In this document: one piece after another, positions 11,291 to 23,756 of the stretch
Numbering within the stretch: position 1 is the first letter of the stretch
How the letters are laid out: each line of letters starts with the position of its first letter
From: Siphonodentalium dalli
Taxonomy: Eukaryota > Mollusca > Scaphopoda > Gadilida > Siphonodentaliidae
Length of the DNA: 64,000 nucleotides
Direction: 5' to 3'
Assembly: GCA_032622095.1 (NCBI GenBank)
Contig: CP136063.1
Span: forward strand, 36,124,106 to 36,188,105
Translations under genes and position numbers: made by a program
Notes under the pieces: model-generated
Database searches by the model: none
What the model was told of the DNA's origin: nothing
Seen by the model: the letters and a program-made list of their open reading frames with translations, nothing else

Positions 11291-11449
11291 ACCTTCGTCA
11301 CATCCATTTGGTTCAGCCATCACGCCCGCTGTCCGCTACCATTGGCCACTGCCACCGCACTCCGCGCGCCTTGCTCCGCTCTGGCACTCCCAGCCATTGT
11401 CACCTTCGTACGCTAACCAATTCACTTTCTTTTCATTTCCTAGGTAATG

Positions 11450-13080
11450 TCACGGGCACCCACATGCCGCTCTGCCTCAGACTGCGCCTCGCGGTGACCG
11501 CCGTCGCCGCCCCGGGGGACCCCCCCGGCGGCCGGGTTTCGGATCGTCTCAGACTTTGACGGCAGCCCGCTTCACTCGGTGTCCGAGTGCCCTTCATCGG
11601 ACAGCTCACATCGCAGCCGCACTAGAACCGATCGCCTTGTACCGCCTCCGCCGCATCAGTCGGCGCCTTCTTCATGCAGTCGTCCTTCCATGCCAGCCTT
11701 CACGACGTGCCGCCGCCCGGATGCCACCGACAACCGTGCGATCTCTGCCTGGGGCGGGGTCCGGCCAGCTTTCACTGGAGGTAATGAACTATTTAATGAC
11801 GTCAATTTCGATCATAGCTGGCCGGGCGCTTGGGCCCGCCCCCGCCAGTTTCGACCCAAGACGATTTCGGCTCGCATGTGCCTCAGACGATTCGCCACCG
11901 CATTGCTCGCGGCGAATACGTCCCCCTAGCTGCGCTCCTACCGCCGCCCGGGGGTTCGCTCATAGCCGCACAGCCATTTCGTCTGCTTCCGTCTGGTCAA
12001 CTGGGCATCAGATCCCGCGCATCGGCTTCGTCGATTGCGGCCATTGATCAGTGGGCGGACACGTTCTTCACTATCAGCTCGCTCCACCTTCAGTACCACC
12101 CGTCGCTCTTCACAGTACCTGCAAGTGTTCCGCTGGGCCGCGTGGGATTTCGGGGGGTTAGGCTGGCGCGTTCCGACGAACAACTCCGGAACAAGCGCGC
12201 GCTTCGCCCATCGCTGTCGTGGGCCTACATCGACAATAGCTGGCTCTTGTGTCTCTCGCCAACCCTCCCCCACTGTACCACCAGCGCCCTCGTCTGCTCC
12301 TCGAGATCAGCCTCGTCAACCCGGCAACCGACGTACGCCAGTCTGTTTTGAATGCCTGAGCGCGCTCTCGACCATCGCTCCGCTTCCGTCATGCTTGCTC
12401 CTTGTGTGACGCTCCAGCTAATTCTCAACTCCACCCCCACCAGCCACCGCCCGCTACCCCTCGGCCCTTTCGGTCTGGCTCTCTCGCCGCGCGAACTCCT
12501 CCCGCTTAAGCTTTGGCTCGACTTGTACCCCCGCCGCACAATCGCTCTTGTGGCTTGGTTCCCCCCGGTTTCCACCTACAACACACTGGCCCCCGCTCCC
12601 CATCCAATGCTCGATCCCTCCTGTCTGCCTCGGTCGCCCCAATGTCGTCCGTGCATCACTCGCTAAAGCGTTAGCTTTGGGTCGCGTGGCGGGTCCCTTC
12701 CCGCCCCTGCCTCCGCTCCGGGTCTCCCCTCTTGGCTTGGCGCCTAATTCCACGCCCGGCGATTTCCGCCTTCTCCACAATATTTCCTACCCATCTGGTT
12801 CCTCGCGCATAGACTTCATTACCCGGAATTCCCGTCGGTCTCCTACTCGCGGTTTGATGACGCGGTTCACATCGTTCAGCACCTCGGTCGTGGGGCCCTT
12901 CTCGGCAAGGGAGACATTTTCTCCGCCTACCGCGCCCTTTCCTTCCACCGTCCGCTTTCGACCAACTTGGGTTCCGGTTCGACGGCCCGTTCTACTTTGA
13001 CTAGCCACTTCCGTTCGGCTGTAGCATCTCCATCGTCCTTCAATCGCTATTCATCTCGCTACCGCCCCATAAAGTCGTTA
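11450..13080 (+). pseudogene. Decayed DIRS-like retroelement (gag-like region, zinc knuckle, RT start)
   Basis: A GC-rich island in AT-rich surroundings. Its plus-strand translation, with frameshifts, follows the order found in DIRS-like tyrosine-recombinase elements of invertebrates. The gag-like part has SHVPQTIRHRIARGEYVPL then LLPP at about 11868-11950, QWADTFFTI with LHLQYHP near 12049-12110, and DEQLRNKRALRPSLSWAYID at 12176-12235. A zinc-knuckle-like stretch with RFRHACSLC lies at about 12386-12415. The start of the reverse transcriptase reads GRVAGPFPPLPPLRVSPLGL and then PGDFRLLHNISYPSGSS at 12680-12810. After a frame change come LGRGALLGKGDIFSAYR (12882-12935, catalytic-D region), LGFRFDGPFYFD and PLPFGCSIS (12965-13035). 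I do not find the Y-x-D-D box or a tyrosine recombinase, so the 3' half is lost or unrecognisable. There are stops and at least three frame changes. Confidence 0.72.
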
Positions 13081-13199
13081 TTCTGCTCCACTGTTGTCCT
13101 CGCCACGGACGCGCCTCCCTTGGGTGCCCTGTGTGTCCCGGTCCCTCCCCTTTCTCCCCTCTGACCTGGCCCCCGATTTCTCGTCGATGGCGTGACTTC

Positions 13200-13505
13200 G
13201 TCATATGGCGGGGCCTGCTGGTCCGGATCTAACCCGTGAACCACATCCATACATCACATTCATTCCACCGGATTCTGGGCCGACATACCACCAGTATCTG
13301 TCGCTCGAGCCGTGTCCCATCGAGCACATCACCGCCATTCACCATTCACATCTGCTCGAGTCGACTCCCATCGGGCTCATCACGTCCATCTACCCAGATG
13401 CCTGGGCCGACACACCACCGGCATCTGCTGCTCGAGTCGAATCCCATCGAGCCTCACGTCGCATGGAAGACCATCCGGACCGGCAGGCCCTCATTCAACC
13501 TCTGT
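13200..13505. repeat. GC-rich imperfect tandem repeat after the DIRS relic
   Basis: Units hold CTGGGCCGACA, CACCACCGGCATCTG, GCTCGAGTCGA and TCCCATCGAGC (about 13278, 13348, 13404 and 13425). Spacing is irregular, about 50-130 bp. It may be terminal or internal repeat sequence of the same retroelement. The three overlapping frames here are compositional. Confidence 0.55.
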
Positions 13506-13509
13506 AATC

Positions 13510-14020
13510 GTTTAAATTATTAAAAATGTGGCCATCTCCGCAAAAACACCACTGAGTCTCTCTCAATCCCAACAAACTTAGGAAACAAGGGGCTCTCAAT
13601 ATGGGGTGGGGGAGTCCCCTGAATTAGGCCCGGATACGTGGTAGATAATGTTTAAGACAGTTGGGGTCTTGTATAATGGGATCTGAAAAGCAATATATGG
13701 CGCGACTTTAAAGGTACGACTGACTGCGTTATGACAACTACGGGATACTTTGACACCTATGCTTTCTGTTTGTTTAGTCATAAGAATGTGTAGTACCATA
13801 AACATTTCAGGGCGAAGACAGCTGTAAATTATCTTCCACTGTTGCATGTATATACGGTGCGAAATGTTTGATCCAATGACAAATCGCATTGTACGAGGAT
13901 TTTCATAAATTCACACGAATATGATAAAACATAGTAGTTTAACAGCATCGGAATTCGTCGGGGGGGTACCGACATTGGCATAGTTTGGTGCCAGACATAT
14001 TAACTATGTGCTGTAATAAC
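13510..14020. other. No gene recognised
   Basis: AT-rich sequence; I see no exon or repeat I can name. Confidence 0.3.
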
Positions 14021-14024
14021 TCAC

Positions 14025-14111
14025 CCATCAAGGAAGAAGAGCGCCCTTGGGTGATTGGATGTGATTTAATGAGAGGTTTCCGGGTACCCATCCCCACCAA
14101 AGCAAAACCTC
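14025..14111 (-). CDS. Candidate integrin-like exon
   Basis: Minus-strand candidate exon of 87 bp. The acceptor is TTTATATTCACACAG before 14111, and the donor GTGAGTTA starts at 14024. Only one frame is open through it, reading GFALVGMGTRKPL, then IKSHPITQGRSSSLM and a split G codon. Both flanking introns would be phase 1. Spliced to 5439-5524 it gives SSSLM-G-YAVDYGDF, which has the form of an integrin propeller blade boundary (..S-Y-L/M-G-Y-S-V..). Phase, strand and gene order all agree, but the residue match is short. It could be a chance open segment between good splice-site look-alikes. Confidence 0.38.
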
Positions 14112-14119
14112 CTGTGTGA

Positions 14120-16390
14120 ATATAAAACAAAGATAAAGTGATCAACGGTGTTTATGTGAAGTCAATTTCAATGTATTAGTATTCTGATCATAAAGATAGA
14201 TCATCCTCTACGTGATTCTATCGGTACGATTGAGTCAGGTACGAAACTACCTAATTACCCAGAATGCATTCGCCCATTGATCCACACATTATTAACATTT
14301 CCAAACATCTTACACCGGTGGCGTAAACGACAGCCCACTTTCGAACAGTAATATAATGCTGATGGTGGAGTTAGAGTTATGCATGCGCACATCATATAGG
14401 AAAGTCCCGTGAGCGTGGAACGGTAAAAAAAATACTTGCGTCAAAGCTACACACGAATCCTATTGAATACCGATTCCACTGTTCGACGTTATCTGGTTGC
14501 TATATGTGTTAATAACACTATTGAGTACTTCGGGAATTTTAAATACATTTGTTTCACTTAAACTGTGGGGTGGGGGGGGGGGGGGGGGTAGTAAAAAATG
14601 TGCAGGAATGTATGCCGTTATTTTGCATCTGGCATGTTCGGGAACCACCCCCAAACCTGCAAAAACAATATTTAAAACCGCATTAAACCCTACTTATATC
14701 ACTCATATGACTGGAAATTATCTCCTGTAGTTCAAATGACAGTTTAACATGTTTCAGAAGCTGTTTTTATTGGAAAAATATGATTAATACAGGCAAATAT
14801 GAAGATTTTTTTTCAAATACTGGCGGATAGGCATTTGTCTACCACGTACTAGTACATGCATTGGAGTTGCCAGGTCGGTGTGTGATGAGAGTATGCTAGG
14901 TCTACCAGGGTGATCAGATTCCATACCGCTAAATGGATATTCTAATACATCAATGTAGTGGACAAATACAGTAACCCATCAGAAGCTGCATGATAGGCGC
15001 ACATAAAACACTAGTATAAGGTATATGCATCCAATTTTACAAACAAACAAAAACAACATATCTTGGCTGTAATAGATTTTAGGCTGATAACATCTTTGGA
15101 CAGTGAATTCAATCTTGACTTTCGAGTCACTTTTGACATTATGTAGACATATCCGTGACATACGGGCTCCAATTCAACTATAATTGTTGACATATTTTTA
15201 AAATAATTACATTGAGAGGATATTTACCAGGCTTTTCAATGCAAGTCATTATAGAAGAGACGGAACGAACCGGGGTTCGGTCAAAAAAACAACATAAACC
15301 CAACCAATTTCACAAGCTGTTGTGGAATGAGAAGACTTGGTCTAATATTACACATAGGGGGTTGCCCGTCAAAAATGACGGATAATAAACATAACATGCC
15401 GGCAAATATGGGCACAGGTGCATGCTGATAACGATAAGAAGAAAGCCGACAAACGATGCGCGGAGTTTGTCCGGAATTTGGCTTTGGTGTTTTGTAATGA
15501 CGGACTACGCTGAAAGCACATTCTGTGGATAATAAACGCATTATATGATATCAGTGAAAATATCGCCTTGATAGCCTTTGGGAAACGCGTTATATCTCAG
15601 ATGGTCTTGCACTGATTTTTAGACGCGCGAAATACGTGAGAGATCGAGTTACAAACACAAAATTACACACAATCCCAAATGTTGGCTTTTTATACACATG
15701 TAGTACGATTAGATAATTTTTGTGAAATATCACACACTGGCAACAACGCACATGCATTATTATTCATCTACTTAGTCCAACACAATCAGTAATCAACGAG
15801 TCAGTAACTGGGACATGTTGGATAACATGCAGATTGGTCAGAGGGTCATAGGCCAGACAAATATGGACATATGTGTCGTCTCGAGAGGGAATTTATGATA
15901 CCTTAATTTTTTGTTATCGTAAATACTAAACTTTCGGAATCCGTATGTTGGATTTGTCAGACAGGCGGACTTTTTTCTCACCGCGTGGTTTTCTTGAGGC
16001 ACCCGGTGAAAAAATCGGTCATTTTTAAAATAAAGCCGACATTATTGACAGAGTATTTTCACGCAGTTTGAGAAGAAACATTCGTCCAATTTTGATACCT
16101 GAGAGTGGGGCGATAACCAGAGTAGGCTAATGCATGTAACCATTAATTCTCGGAATTGCAGTCGTCAAATAATATTTTGGGTGAGACAAATATGACGATT
16201 CACGTAAAGCGTTGTCTTTCGTTTCTTATATAAATCATAAAGTAAGACGGGTATGCCGCACTGTTTTATACCATGGGAAACTACTGCCAATTTGCTATAA
16301 TTTGCTAACTTATCGCTGCAGGCCGTATTATTTTTTATCAGAGGCAGAAAAATCAACCCTCCCCTAAAGTTAAGATGTGCCATGCTCTGG
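14120..16390. other. Probable intron, no exon recognised
   Basis: It holds a G tract at 14566-14588. The minus-strand frame of 86 residues at 15281-15541 is not recognised and lacks convincing splice borders. Confidence 0.3.
14562..14588. repeat. Poly-G tract
   Basis: Near-continuous guanine run of more than 20 bases; possible G-quadruplex and a likely length-variable site. Similar runs occur at 25192-25203, 27282-27303, 28098-28112, 36402-36419 and, as C, 59269-59283. Confidence 0.8.
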
Positions 16391-16399
16391 TATAAGGCA

Positions 16400-17100
16400 C
16401 ACAGAACTCACGGTTACATGTCAATAGGCTTAATTAACACAACGGCCGTTGAAAGACTGCTAAATAATGTAATAATATATAAGTTTATGTCTACAAACTC
16501 GAACATTAAAGTAGAAACACTATATAATGTACCCCCATACCCGAAATTTGAATAAATCTAAGAATTTTTCCTAAAAAGTTATATAAAACGCTTTTTTTAT
16601 TTTCTGGAAGGCAAAAATAGAAAAGAATTAGTAAGGGTGGACCTAATTGGTGTATACGGCAATTTCATTCCGCCTTGGATTAAAAAATGTCATAATAACC
16701 CAAAATGGCTGCCAATATGGCAGCCGCAATTTAGGTGGAAATTGGGAAATATCTAAGAATGACCAATTACTTGCTTAAATGGCTTAACTAACACAGCGGT
16801 CGTTGATGAACTGCAAAACTATAGTTTAAGGTATATATCCCGATCTACAAACTCGAACAATTAAGTGAAAATATTACACAATGCACCTCCTGGCACAAAA
16901 TTTTGATAAAATTTAGGTATTTTTCTCCAAAAATAACCTAAAGCTATTTTTGTCATCTTCTCGAAAGCCACAAAGCGCAGTATGTAGCGTGGCGGAGATG
17001 TTTGGTGTGTACGATAATTTAATGTCGTTTATGGATTACAAAATGGCTTACTAACGCCAAGATGGCTGCCAATACGGTGGTCAGAATAAATGGTGAAATA
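16400..17100 (+). repeat. Divergent tandem duplication, ~350-bp unit
   Basis: Two units begin with AGGCTTAATTAACACAACGG (16427) and ATGGCTTAACTAACACAGCGG (16780). They share ACAAACTCGAACA, a TGTACCCCCATACCCGAAAT-like block and AAGATGGCTGCCAATA-like ends. An inverted third copy lies at 22510-22760. This is probably internal repeat sequence of a transposon. Confidence 0.65.
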
Positions 17101-17109
17101 TATCATGTT

Positions 17110-19690
17110 TCATTTTTATCGCCGTCATTGTCGCCATCTAATGTCTCACACAACCCAAAGTATTATAATCATTGTATCATGTTACTCCGGGACAATATGA
17201 TGCGCAATTCTATTTAAAGTTTCTACCATTATAGACGAATCTTACATTCATGAGCATTCGTGCTCAAGTAATCCTTGTCCCTTGAAATAGTTGGCAATTT
17301 GTGCGAGGTATTTATAGATGAACATGATTGTTTAAAACGAAGAACAGAGTAACAGTAAAACATTGAATGCCTGATTGGTATTTATGCCGGTTATCTTTGA
17401 CATAATCAATATTAAATTAATTAAACTCGACAATAGAAGGTCAATCTTTCTCAATGAATAGTATTCCAAGTGCTACCAGATATGATGGTACATATGAGGT
17501 GGATATGTCCTGGATACCATTATCGAAGTCTGGGCTAGACGAGATTGATGCGGGTTCACACCCCCGACTTTATTGGGCGAAAATTGGGACAGATTTTAAA
17601 GCTAGATGTGAAATAGGGAACATCTCATTGTGCGATCCGATAAATACATGACCACTTCGATAAGAAATAATAAATTGTTAACACTCACTGAAGCAACCAC
17701 ATTTGAAGCAATGGTTTTGATTCTGAGTCAGTGCCTCCATTAATCTGTTATATATACAATGTGCAATTGCTTTACAATAGCATCGACCCACAGAAGACGG
17801 CCGTGATAACACAAAGTCAATTTTTTCAGACCCTAATTCACCATCGCCGCTTTCATCGACTAGTGTCCAATAACGCAAAGAAGATGAGATTCAGAAAAAA
17901 GATAGCGCTCGTCGTACAACATTAGTTAAGATTTTGCAACTTCCGAAAACTTATCTGATCAGTGATAAACATAAGAATAGTCATGTCCAGAATTAGAATC
18001 CCTCCTGTGTGTCTAACTTTATTATTCAGTTTATGTTGAACAAGCTCGCAATGAAGGACCGCTTTATTTGCAATATATGAACGCGATAACCTTCATAAAT
18101 ATCAAATGTTGCTTCCAACTTGGTGGAAAAGTAAACTTGTCTACGTTATGTTACATTTGAACGTGTCATATTCAGACCAGGAGACCTGCTTCTGTTGCAA
18201 GTACCATTGGTGTTTGAAACGGAAAACCTATGTCATTGACATACCAATCGGGTTGCATTCAATATTCGTATTTACAGGCAACACCGGCGGAAAACAATAT
18301 GGCGAATAATTCCTCGTCCCCATATCGTCCCGATTGAACAAAGACATATGCATGTATTCCCCACACGCTGTTCAGTAAATACTAAACTACGGCTATCGTG
18401 TCCAGTTACTGATTTCGCTCAGCACATTCGGAGGTGTTATGGATGAGTTATCGTAGATCAGATTCTGGTCTGCACAGAAGTTGTTGCTATATGCCATTTT
18501 TGAGATGCAGCGACAAATTACACAAAGACTCGTGATCCTATTTTGTTTTACCCATTTGCACATCAAACACTACCACAATATAATATCAGGATACGCACTA
18601 CACACGGTCCACTCACGTTGCGCATAGTGGGATAACTATAGATACATTTGAATTTAACTGTAACACATCTGGTGTTAGATATGACCGGTGGGTGGAATTA
18701 TAATGCTCTAATCATGAACTTCCATAATCAAAATATGGTATGTTTTCAGACCTTACCCACTGGAGTCAGCAGGTCCCTAACCGCATTATTTTTGGACTTA
18801 TTTAGAAAGTTATTATACGCTTCCTGGTATCAACCTGTGTATGGCAGGTATACAAATAATTGCTATTGTCGTCCTTTTCATTTTGTTGTCACAATGATCT
18901 AAAACTTACACTGGGATACCAAAAGTCCAAAATGTAGCAGTCTACATGACGAAACTCCATGCTAATACTCCGATCTATATGCTGTTTTCTGAATGTACAG
19001 CCTTCCAGAAGTAATCCTACCTACCCAACAGCATATAAAGATATGGGTAATATGAGTGTTCATCTAGCATGGTATAACTGTCCATATTTGGGGTAGTACC
19101 TCACCTTACAAGCAATTGTTCAGTCACTTCTGGAAATCACGAGGGCACATGTGGGTGACACGAGACCACGTCGCTGTTATTTTCGTTGTTGGAAATGTCG
19201 CTTTGAGCCTTGACTTTGATTTGCAACCTATCTACTGCTAGTACAAGCAAATACCTCCCACTGTTAAGCAGCTGACAATGTGCAAGAGTAAAATCAACCG
19301 AGTTTCCATCTCCTTGTGTGCGAAATATGTGTCATGGAAAATAATCCGGTAAATGTTAGAATACAAAATTCAACGAGTCTATTGCGCGATGATGAAACTG
19401 AACGAACCTGTATGATGCGACGATTTGATAATTTGCTGGATACGTCCTCTTGCGGACTGGGCAGCAATTGCTATTGGTCAATGAGATCCATTTATACTTA
19501 ACTTTAGAACGGTATACATGAGACCCAATGTATCAGTAGCTCCGTTCTTGTAACCACGCCTCGTTAATAGAGGGTAACTAACGATTCGTATCAGCATGAG
19601 TTATTTGATGAGATATATATTCGAATTGGTTAATTCTGTTATTCGCGTTCGCATTTTGTTACAAATAGAGAGCGCCAAGTATGCCTAAAT
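17110..19690. other. No gene recognised
   Basis: A minus-strand stretch at 17800-17878 (within the frame 17678-17878) reads DESGDGELGSEKIDFVLSRP, which loosely recalls an FG-GAP loop. Its splice borders are not convincing, so I do not call it an exon. Nothing else is identified. Confidence 0.25.
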
Positions 19691-19694
19691 GTCG

Positions 19695-21175
19695 TGTTAG
19701 ATTTAATATCTATATCTATATTTGCGAATGTCTGTCTGTTTGTCTGTGTTCTATAGAAATTCACAGGGGACCACCTAGATGGCACACAAGGGGTCTGATA
19801 GGGGTAACTTTTTACGAGAAAGATAATGGCGAGGGTTAGAATTTTCTAAAGTGACGCCGTTGTTGTCAGGGGCACAAAAGGGGGAGGGGCAGAATATTTT
19901 TTTTTGACGATTGCCACTAAACTTATATATAATCATCCACGTAATATGAGGAATCTAATGGTGTGGTTTAAATATGTCAAACGTCGCGCTGTTCGCGTCA
20001 GAGATGCCCGGAAGGGGAGATGGGCACCAAAATTGATCAAAATAATTTAAGCGCCGAATTCCACCAAATTGATGCACATTCTTCTAGGATCTTCTCCATG
20101 ATACAAGGAATCTTATTGTTTGATTTAAAGATGCCAAATTTGTGTCGTTGGGATGAGAGATTTGGGGGGTGGTGTGGTGGGTGGGTACTAAAATCTGATA
20201 AGAATTGGTTTAGTCGCCGATTGCCACGAAACTTATACAAATTCATCCCCATGGTATGAGGTGTCTAATGGCGTGGCTTAAAGCTCTGAAAGGGAGATGG
20301 GCACCAAAATTGATACACAATATTTTTAGCGCCAATTTCCACCAAATTTATACACATTCTTATCCATGATATGAGGAATCTAATGTGATTTTAAAGACAT
20401 CATATTGGTGCTGCATTGGTGAGAGATGGGGTGGGGTGGGGTGGGCACTAAATTTGATAAAAATGTGTTTAGTCGCGGATTAGTACCAAACTTACAAATA
20501 ATAATCTCCATGGTATTAGGAGTCTAATTGTGTGGTTTAAAGATGTCAAAAGTGGAGCCATTCGAGTCAGGTGTGCCTAGAGGGTGAGAGTGCCAATTAC
20601 CAGCGAACTCATACACGTTCTTCTCAAATGATACAATGAATCAAATATTTGCGTATATCTGTCTGTGTTCTATATATAACTTTAATGGTACAATCGAGAT
20701 GGCATCAAGGCGGTCTAACAAGGGTAACTTTTTTACGAGTAAGATAATGGTGCGGGTTAAAAGTTTCTAAAGTGAAGTTGTTGCCTTGTTGGTGTCAGTG
20801 GAGGAGCTATTTTTAGCGCAGATTTCGACCAAATTATTCTTGAGATGGGGGTAATAACTATGATAATAATTTGTATAGTTGCAGATTACCAAACTTATAT
20901 ATAATCATCTCCATTATATAATTCATGCATGAGTCTAATATACGTGGTTTAAATATGACAAAAGTGGCGCGGTTCAAGTCATGCATGAGGGGAGTTGCAT
21001 TAAAGTTGATACAAATATAGCACTAATTCCACCAAATTCATGCACGTTCTTCTCTAATGATATGATGAATTCAATCACATTTGGTGTCGTTTGGGTCATG
21101 GATGGCGAGAGGAGATTCACTAAGATTGTTCAATTAGCCGATATCCAACAAAGTTATATATAGTCATCTCCCAGG
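19695..21175 (+). repeat. Helitron-like repeat region with ~290-bp tandem units
   Basis: It starts with ATCTATATCTATATTTGCG and GTCTGTCTGTTTGTCTGTG, a start common in small Helitron-like (Helentron/HINE) elements. Four to five diverged units follow. Each pairs a block AGTCGCCGATTGCCACGAAA ... TATGAGGTGTCTAATGGCG (about 19900, 20211, 20469, 20873, 21128) with a block GCGCCGAATTCCACCAAATT ... CACATTCTTCT (about 20051, 20331, 20600, 21030). The frames at 20020-20259 and on its minus strand are by-products. Confidence 0.6.
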
Positions 21176-21839
21176 CCATCACCATGTCGTTCTAAGGAGT
21201 TTTTGGCACTCCAATTTCACAATCTCGACAAATGGTGACCGAATTAAGTCACTTGAACAATTATATCTTCTCAACTGTCATATATATATGGGGATGGAAA
21301 TCAGGGCATTCCTATAATGATCTAACAACACACATACTTAGAAGAAAGCATTAAAAGTATATTTATATCAATCTATTTAATAGATACATATATTCATTCA
21401 AACTGAGGGACCTTGAATCGTCAGAGGATTGCATATTAGAATGGCACAGGTATATATTATAACACTATTGAGTCTGTCCCATTCAATATATTTTCCTAAA
21501 AAAGTTACAATTGCCAAGAGATATGGAAATGTAGAGCAGGCCTGTTCAAAAATAGTGGTCACGGTGTGCAGTCAAATATGGTTACTTCTGAGATAAAGGA
21601 AAACGCAGTCTGTAGCACACGACTTTTCAGGATCCCCCAACAGTGACATATGACAAGGGTATATCTGCCCGATACAGAGGAATTCTTTCAATTTTTAGAA
21701 CAGACTCATCGCCTAACATAAACAACTCAAAATATCGCTGTGTCGGGTACATGTAGCTGATATACGTGCATAACATCATTTATTTTAAACTGAAAATGAT
21801 TAGCCAGTATATAGCACCAGAACAGAGGAGCACCTGGAC

Positions 21840-22255
21840 ATATCATTAAAACATCTGTATCTTCATGAAGATATGATAAACTAGATTGATTGATTGATAC
21901 ATCTCTATGTAAAACACAATTGTCGTCTTTTATTTTTTCGAACTAATGTGTGTACGATGTTCATGTTTCATGCTATAACGTCTGAAGTATACGCAGTTGT
22001 AAATAAATAAATACTTCTTTATTGGTGGGACGGATTAAACGCGATAAACAAAATGATAATCGCTCCGACCTGACAAGGTGAGCCACTACTTATATTCCAT
22101 GTGTAAGAATCATGTTTTGTGATGCCATTTGGATATACAATTTATGAGAATACGTGTAACACTTTGAGAGCAAGCGTATTCTCTATTCCCACCAAATATC
22201 CACAAAGGGTTTCACATCACTTTAACCTGGGCAACGCCGGGTAACCCTGCTAGTA
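21840..22255 (+). mobile_element. Helitron-like 3' segment, copy 1
   Basis: A 415-bp segment with a second copy at 54705-55125 (shared: GTATCTTCATG, ATTGTCGTCTTTTATTTTT, TCATGTTTCATGCTATA, GACAAGGTGAGCCACTACTT). It ends with GGGCAACGCCGGGTAACCC then TGCTAGTA. A short GC hairpin followed closely by CTAG is the usual 3' end of Helitron-like elements. It may be the right end of one element that starts near 19695. Confidence 0.6.
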
Positions 22256-22509
22256 ACCTATATAATTCCCTTATTCTTTTCGCAAAGATGGTCATACCGC
22301 CATCTGCCTTAAATCAATCATGTTATTGTGAAATAATTTGCACGACATGCCACCGATTTCGAAGAACAATCTTACTTGAGCGCGAATGAATGCAAAATGT
22401 GTCGATCCTCTCACTCGTGTTGTCATTTTAACAGAACTGGCCACTGTTACGTCCTAGTATTGCAAAATGATATGAATATAATAGGACTATTGGTTTTATA
22501 AGACATTGC

Positions 22510-22760
22510 ATTGCGATGGTGGTGTTATTTGCGACATGACATATTTTACAATTTCCATCCATATACCGGCAACCGTATTGGCAGCCATCTTGGGGGTTAA
22601 TATGTCATGTAGTAACCGCCGGCGGCATGAAATTATCGTACATACAAATTATATCCACCCACGCTACATTATTGTTTTTATGCATTTCGAGAAGATGACA
22701 AAAATAGGTTTTCGATTAGTTAACATTCAGCTCAATAGACAAAATACAAAATAAGTACAT
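22510..22760 (-). repeat. Inverted copy of the 16.4-17.1 kb repeat unit
   Basis: The reverse complement shares CTATTTTTGTCATCTTCTCG, AAGATGGCTGCCAATACGGT and an ATTTCATGCCG-like block with the unit at 16880-17100. The frame at 22506-22754 is a shadow of this. Confidence 0.6.
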
Positions 22761-23136
22761 TCACCATAATTCATATGGCACGATTATCACGGAAATACAC
22801 ACAAAATCCAGCAGTGTACGTTAAAAACGTGTGAAAATGAGCATAGCGGATGAAACTACTTTATTTGCAGTCGCATTTGGGCGACGGGCGCAATGGCGTT
22901 CTTTATAACAGACGGTCGCTGGAAATGTTGCTTTGCTGATAACAATTCAAAACATTGTAACACCTCATCTCAGTCGACATTTGGCCATGGGAAACCTCCT
23001 ACTAATGAGCCCATGAGTCAAATCTGATTATTTGTTGTATATATATAGTCAACACAGCCGACGGTTCTACATAGTGTCACGTCGCACACGGCATGCACAA
23101 GATATATATAGGTTGACAGATACACGACATTTTGAT

Positions 23137-23465
23137 ATATGGGCTTCATATGCTCTGAAAAAAAAAATACTTTCAATGGTCACATCCATTTTCCAGCTGT
23201 TTTCAATTGTTCTCACTTAACTGAAACAAACGCTCTTCATTTCTACCATATTGGGAATAAAACTAACACGGAACGCTCTGTTCTGTTCAAAGGCAAACAC
23301 ACATCTGTTTTTGTTTGGGACCCAATCATTGTATTCCAAGTTGTATTTTTTATGACTTCAATGTATCCTTTTGGGATACATACTGCTCGTAGAAAGATAG
23401 TTCAAGTATATATCGATCTATTTCGATACCGGGAAAAATTAAAAAGATAATAGTATTAGGTGTAT
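23137..23465 (+). repeat. Direct repeat of ~320 bp, left copy (dispersed repeat copy 3)
   Basis: Aligned by eye with 23757-24075: GTCACATCCATTTTCCAGCT, TGTTTTCAATTGTTCTCACT, TTTCTACCATAT, ATGACTTCAATGTATCCTTT, ACTGCTCGTAGAAAGATAGT and GATACCGGGAAAAATTAAAA occur in the same order in both. The 3' third is the repeat also seen at 2840-2975 and 6355-6490. Confidence 0.8.
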
Positions 23466-23756
23466 TTTACTTTATTACTATATATCTACTAACTGAATCA
23501 GGCTTTATTCAGGAGCCTTTATTTAGGGCGTGGCTTATGGCCCATTTGTGCTCTTCGCGCACATTACATCATCTTGAACAGCGCGAGCTTTGGGCACATT
23601 TTGATCTTTCAAACATTGTTTTATCAGATTTACACTCAACTGAAAGATTAAAGGAGCATTAATTAGCATCGGCAGTATTGTTCCCGGCCGGGAATGTGGT
23701 TTCTCTAACAGACGAATCTACTGAACGGTACCGACTGGCGGGAAGTCAGACTGTGT

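Noticed and set aside
11215-13008. Long overlapping GC-rich frames on both strands as host genes
   Set aside because: They are parts or shadows of the frameshifted DIRS-like relic; no single frame carries a whole domain.
17678-17878. Minus-strand frame with an FG-GAP-like DESGDG ... DFVLSRP segment as an integrin exon
   Set aside because: The loop spacing is off and the splice borders are weak; noted only in the gap entry.
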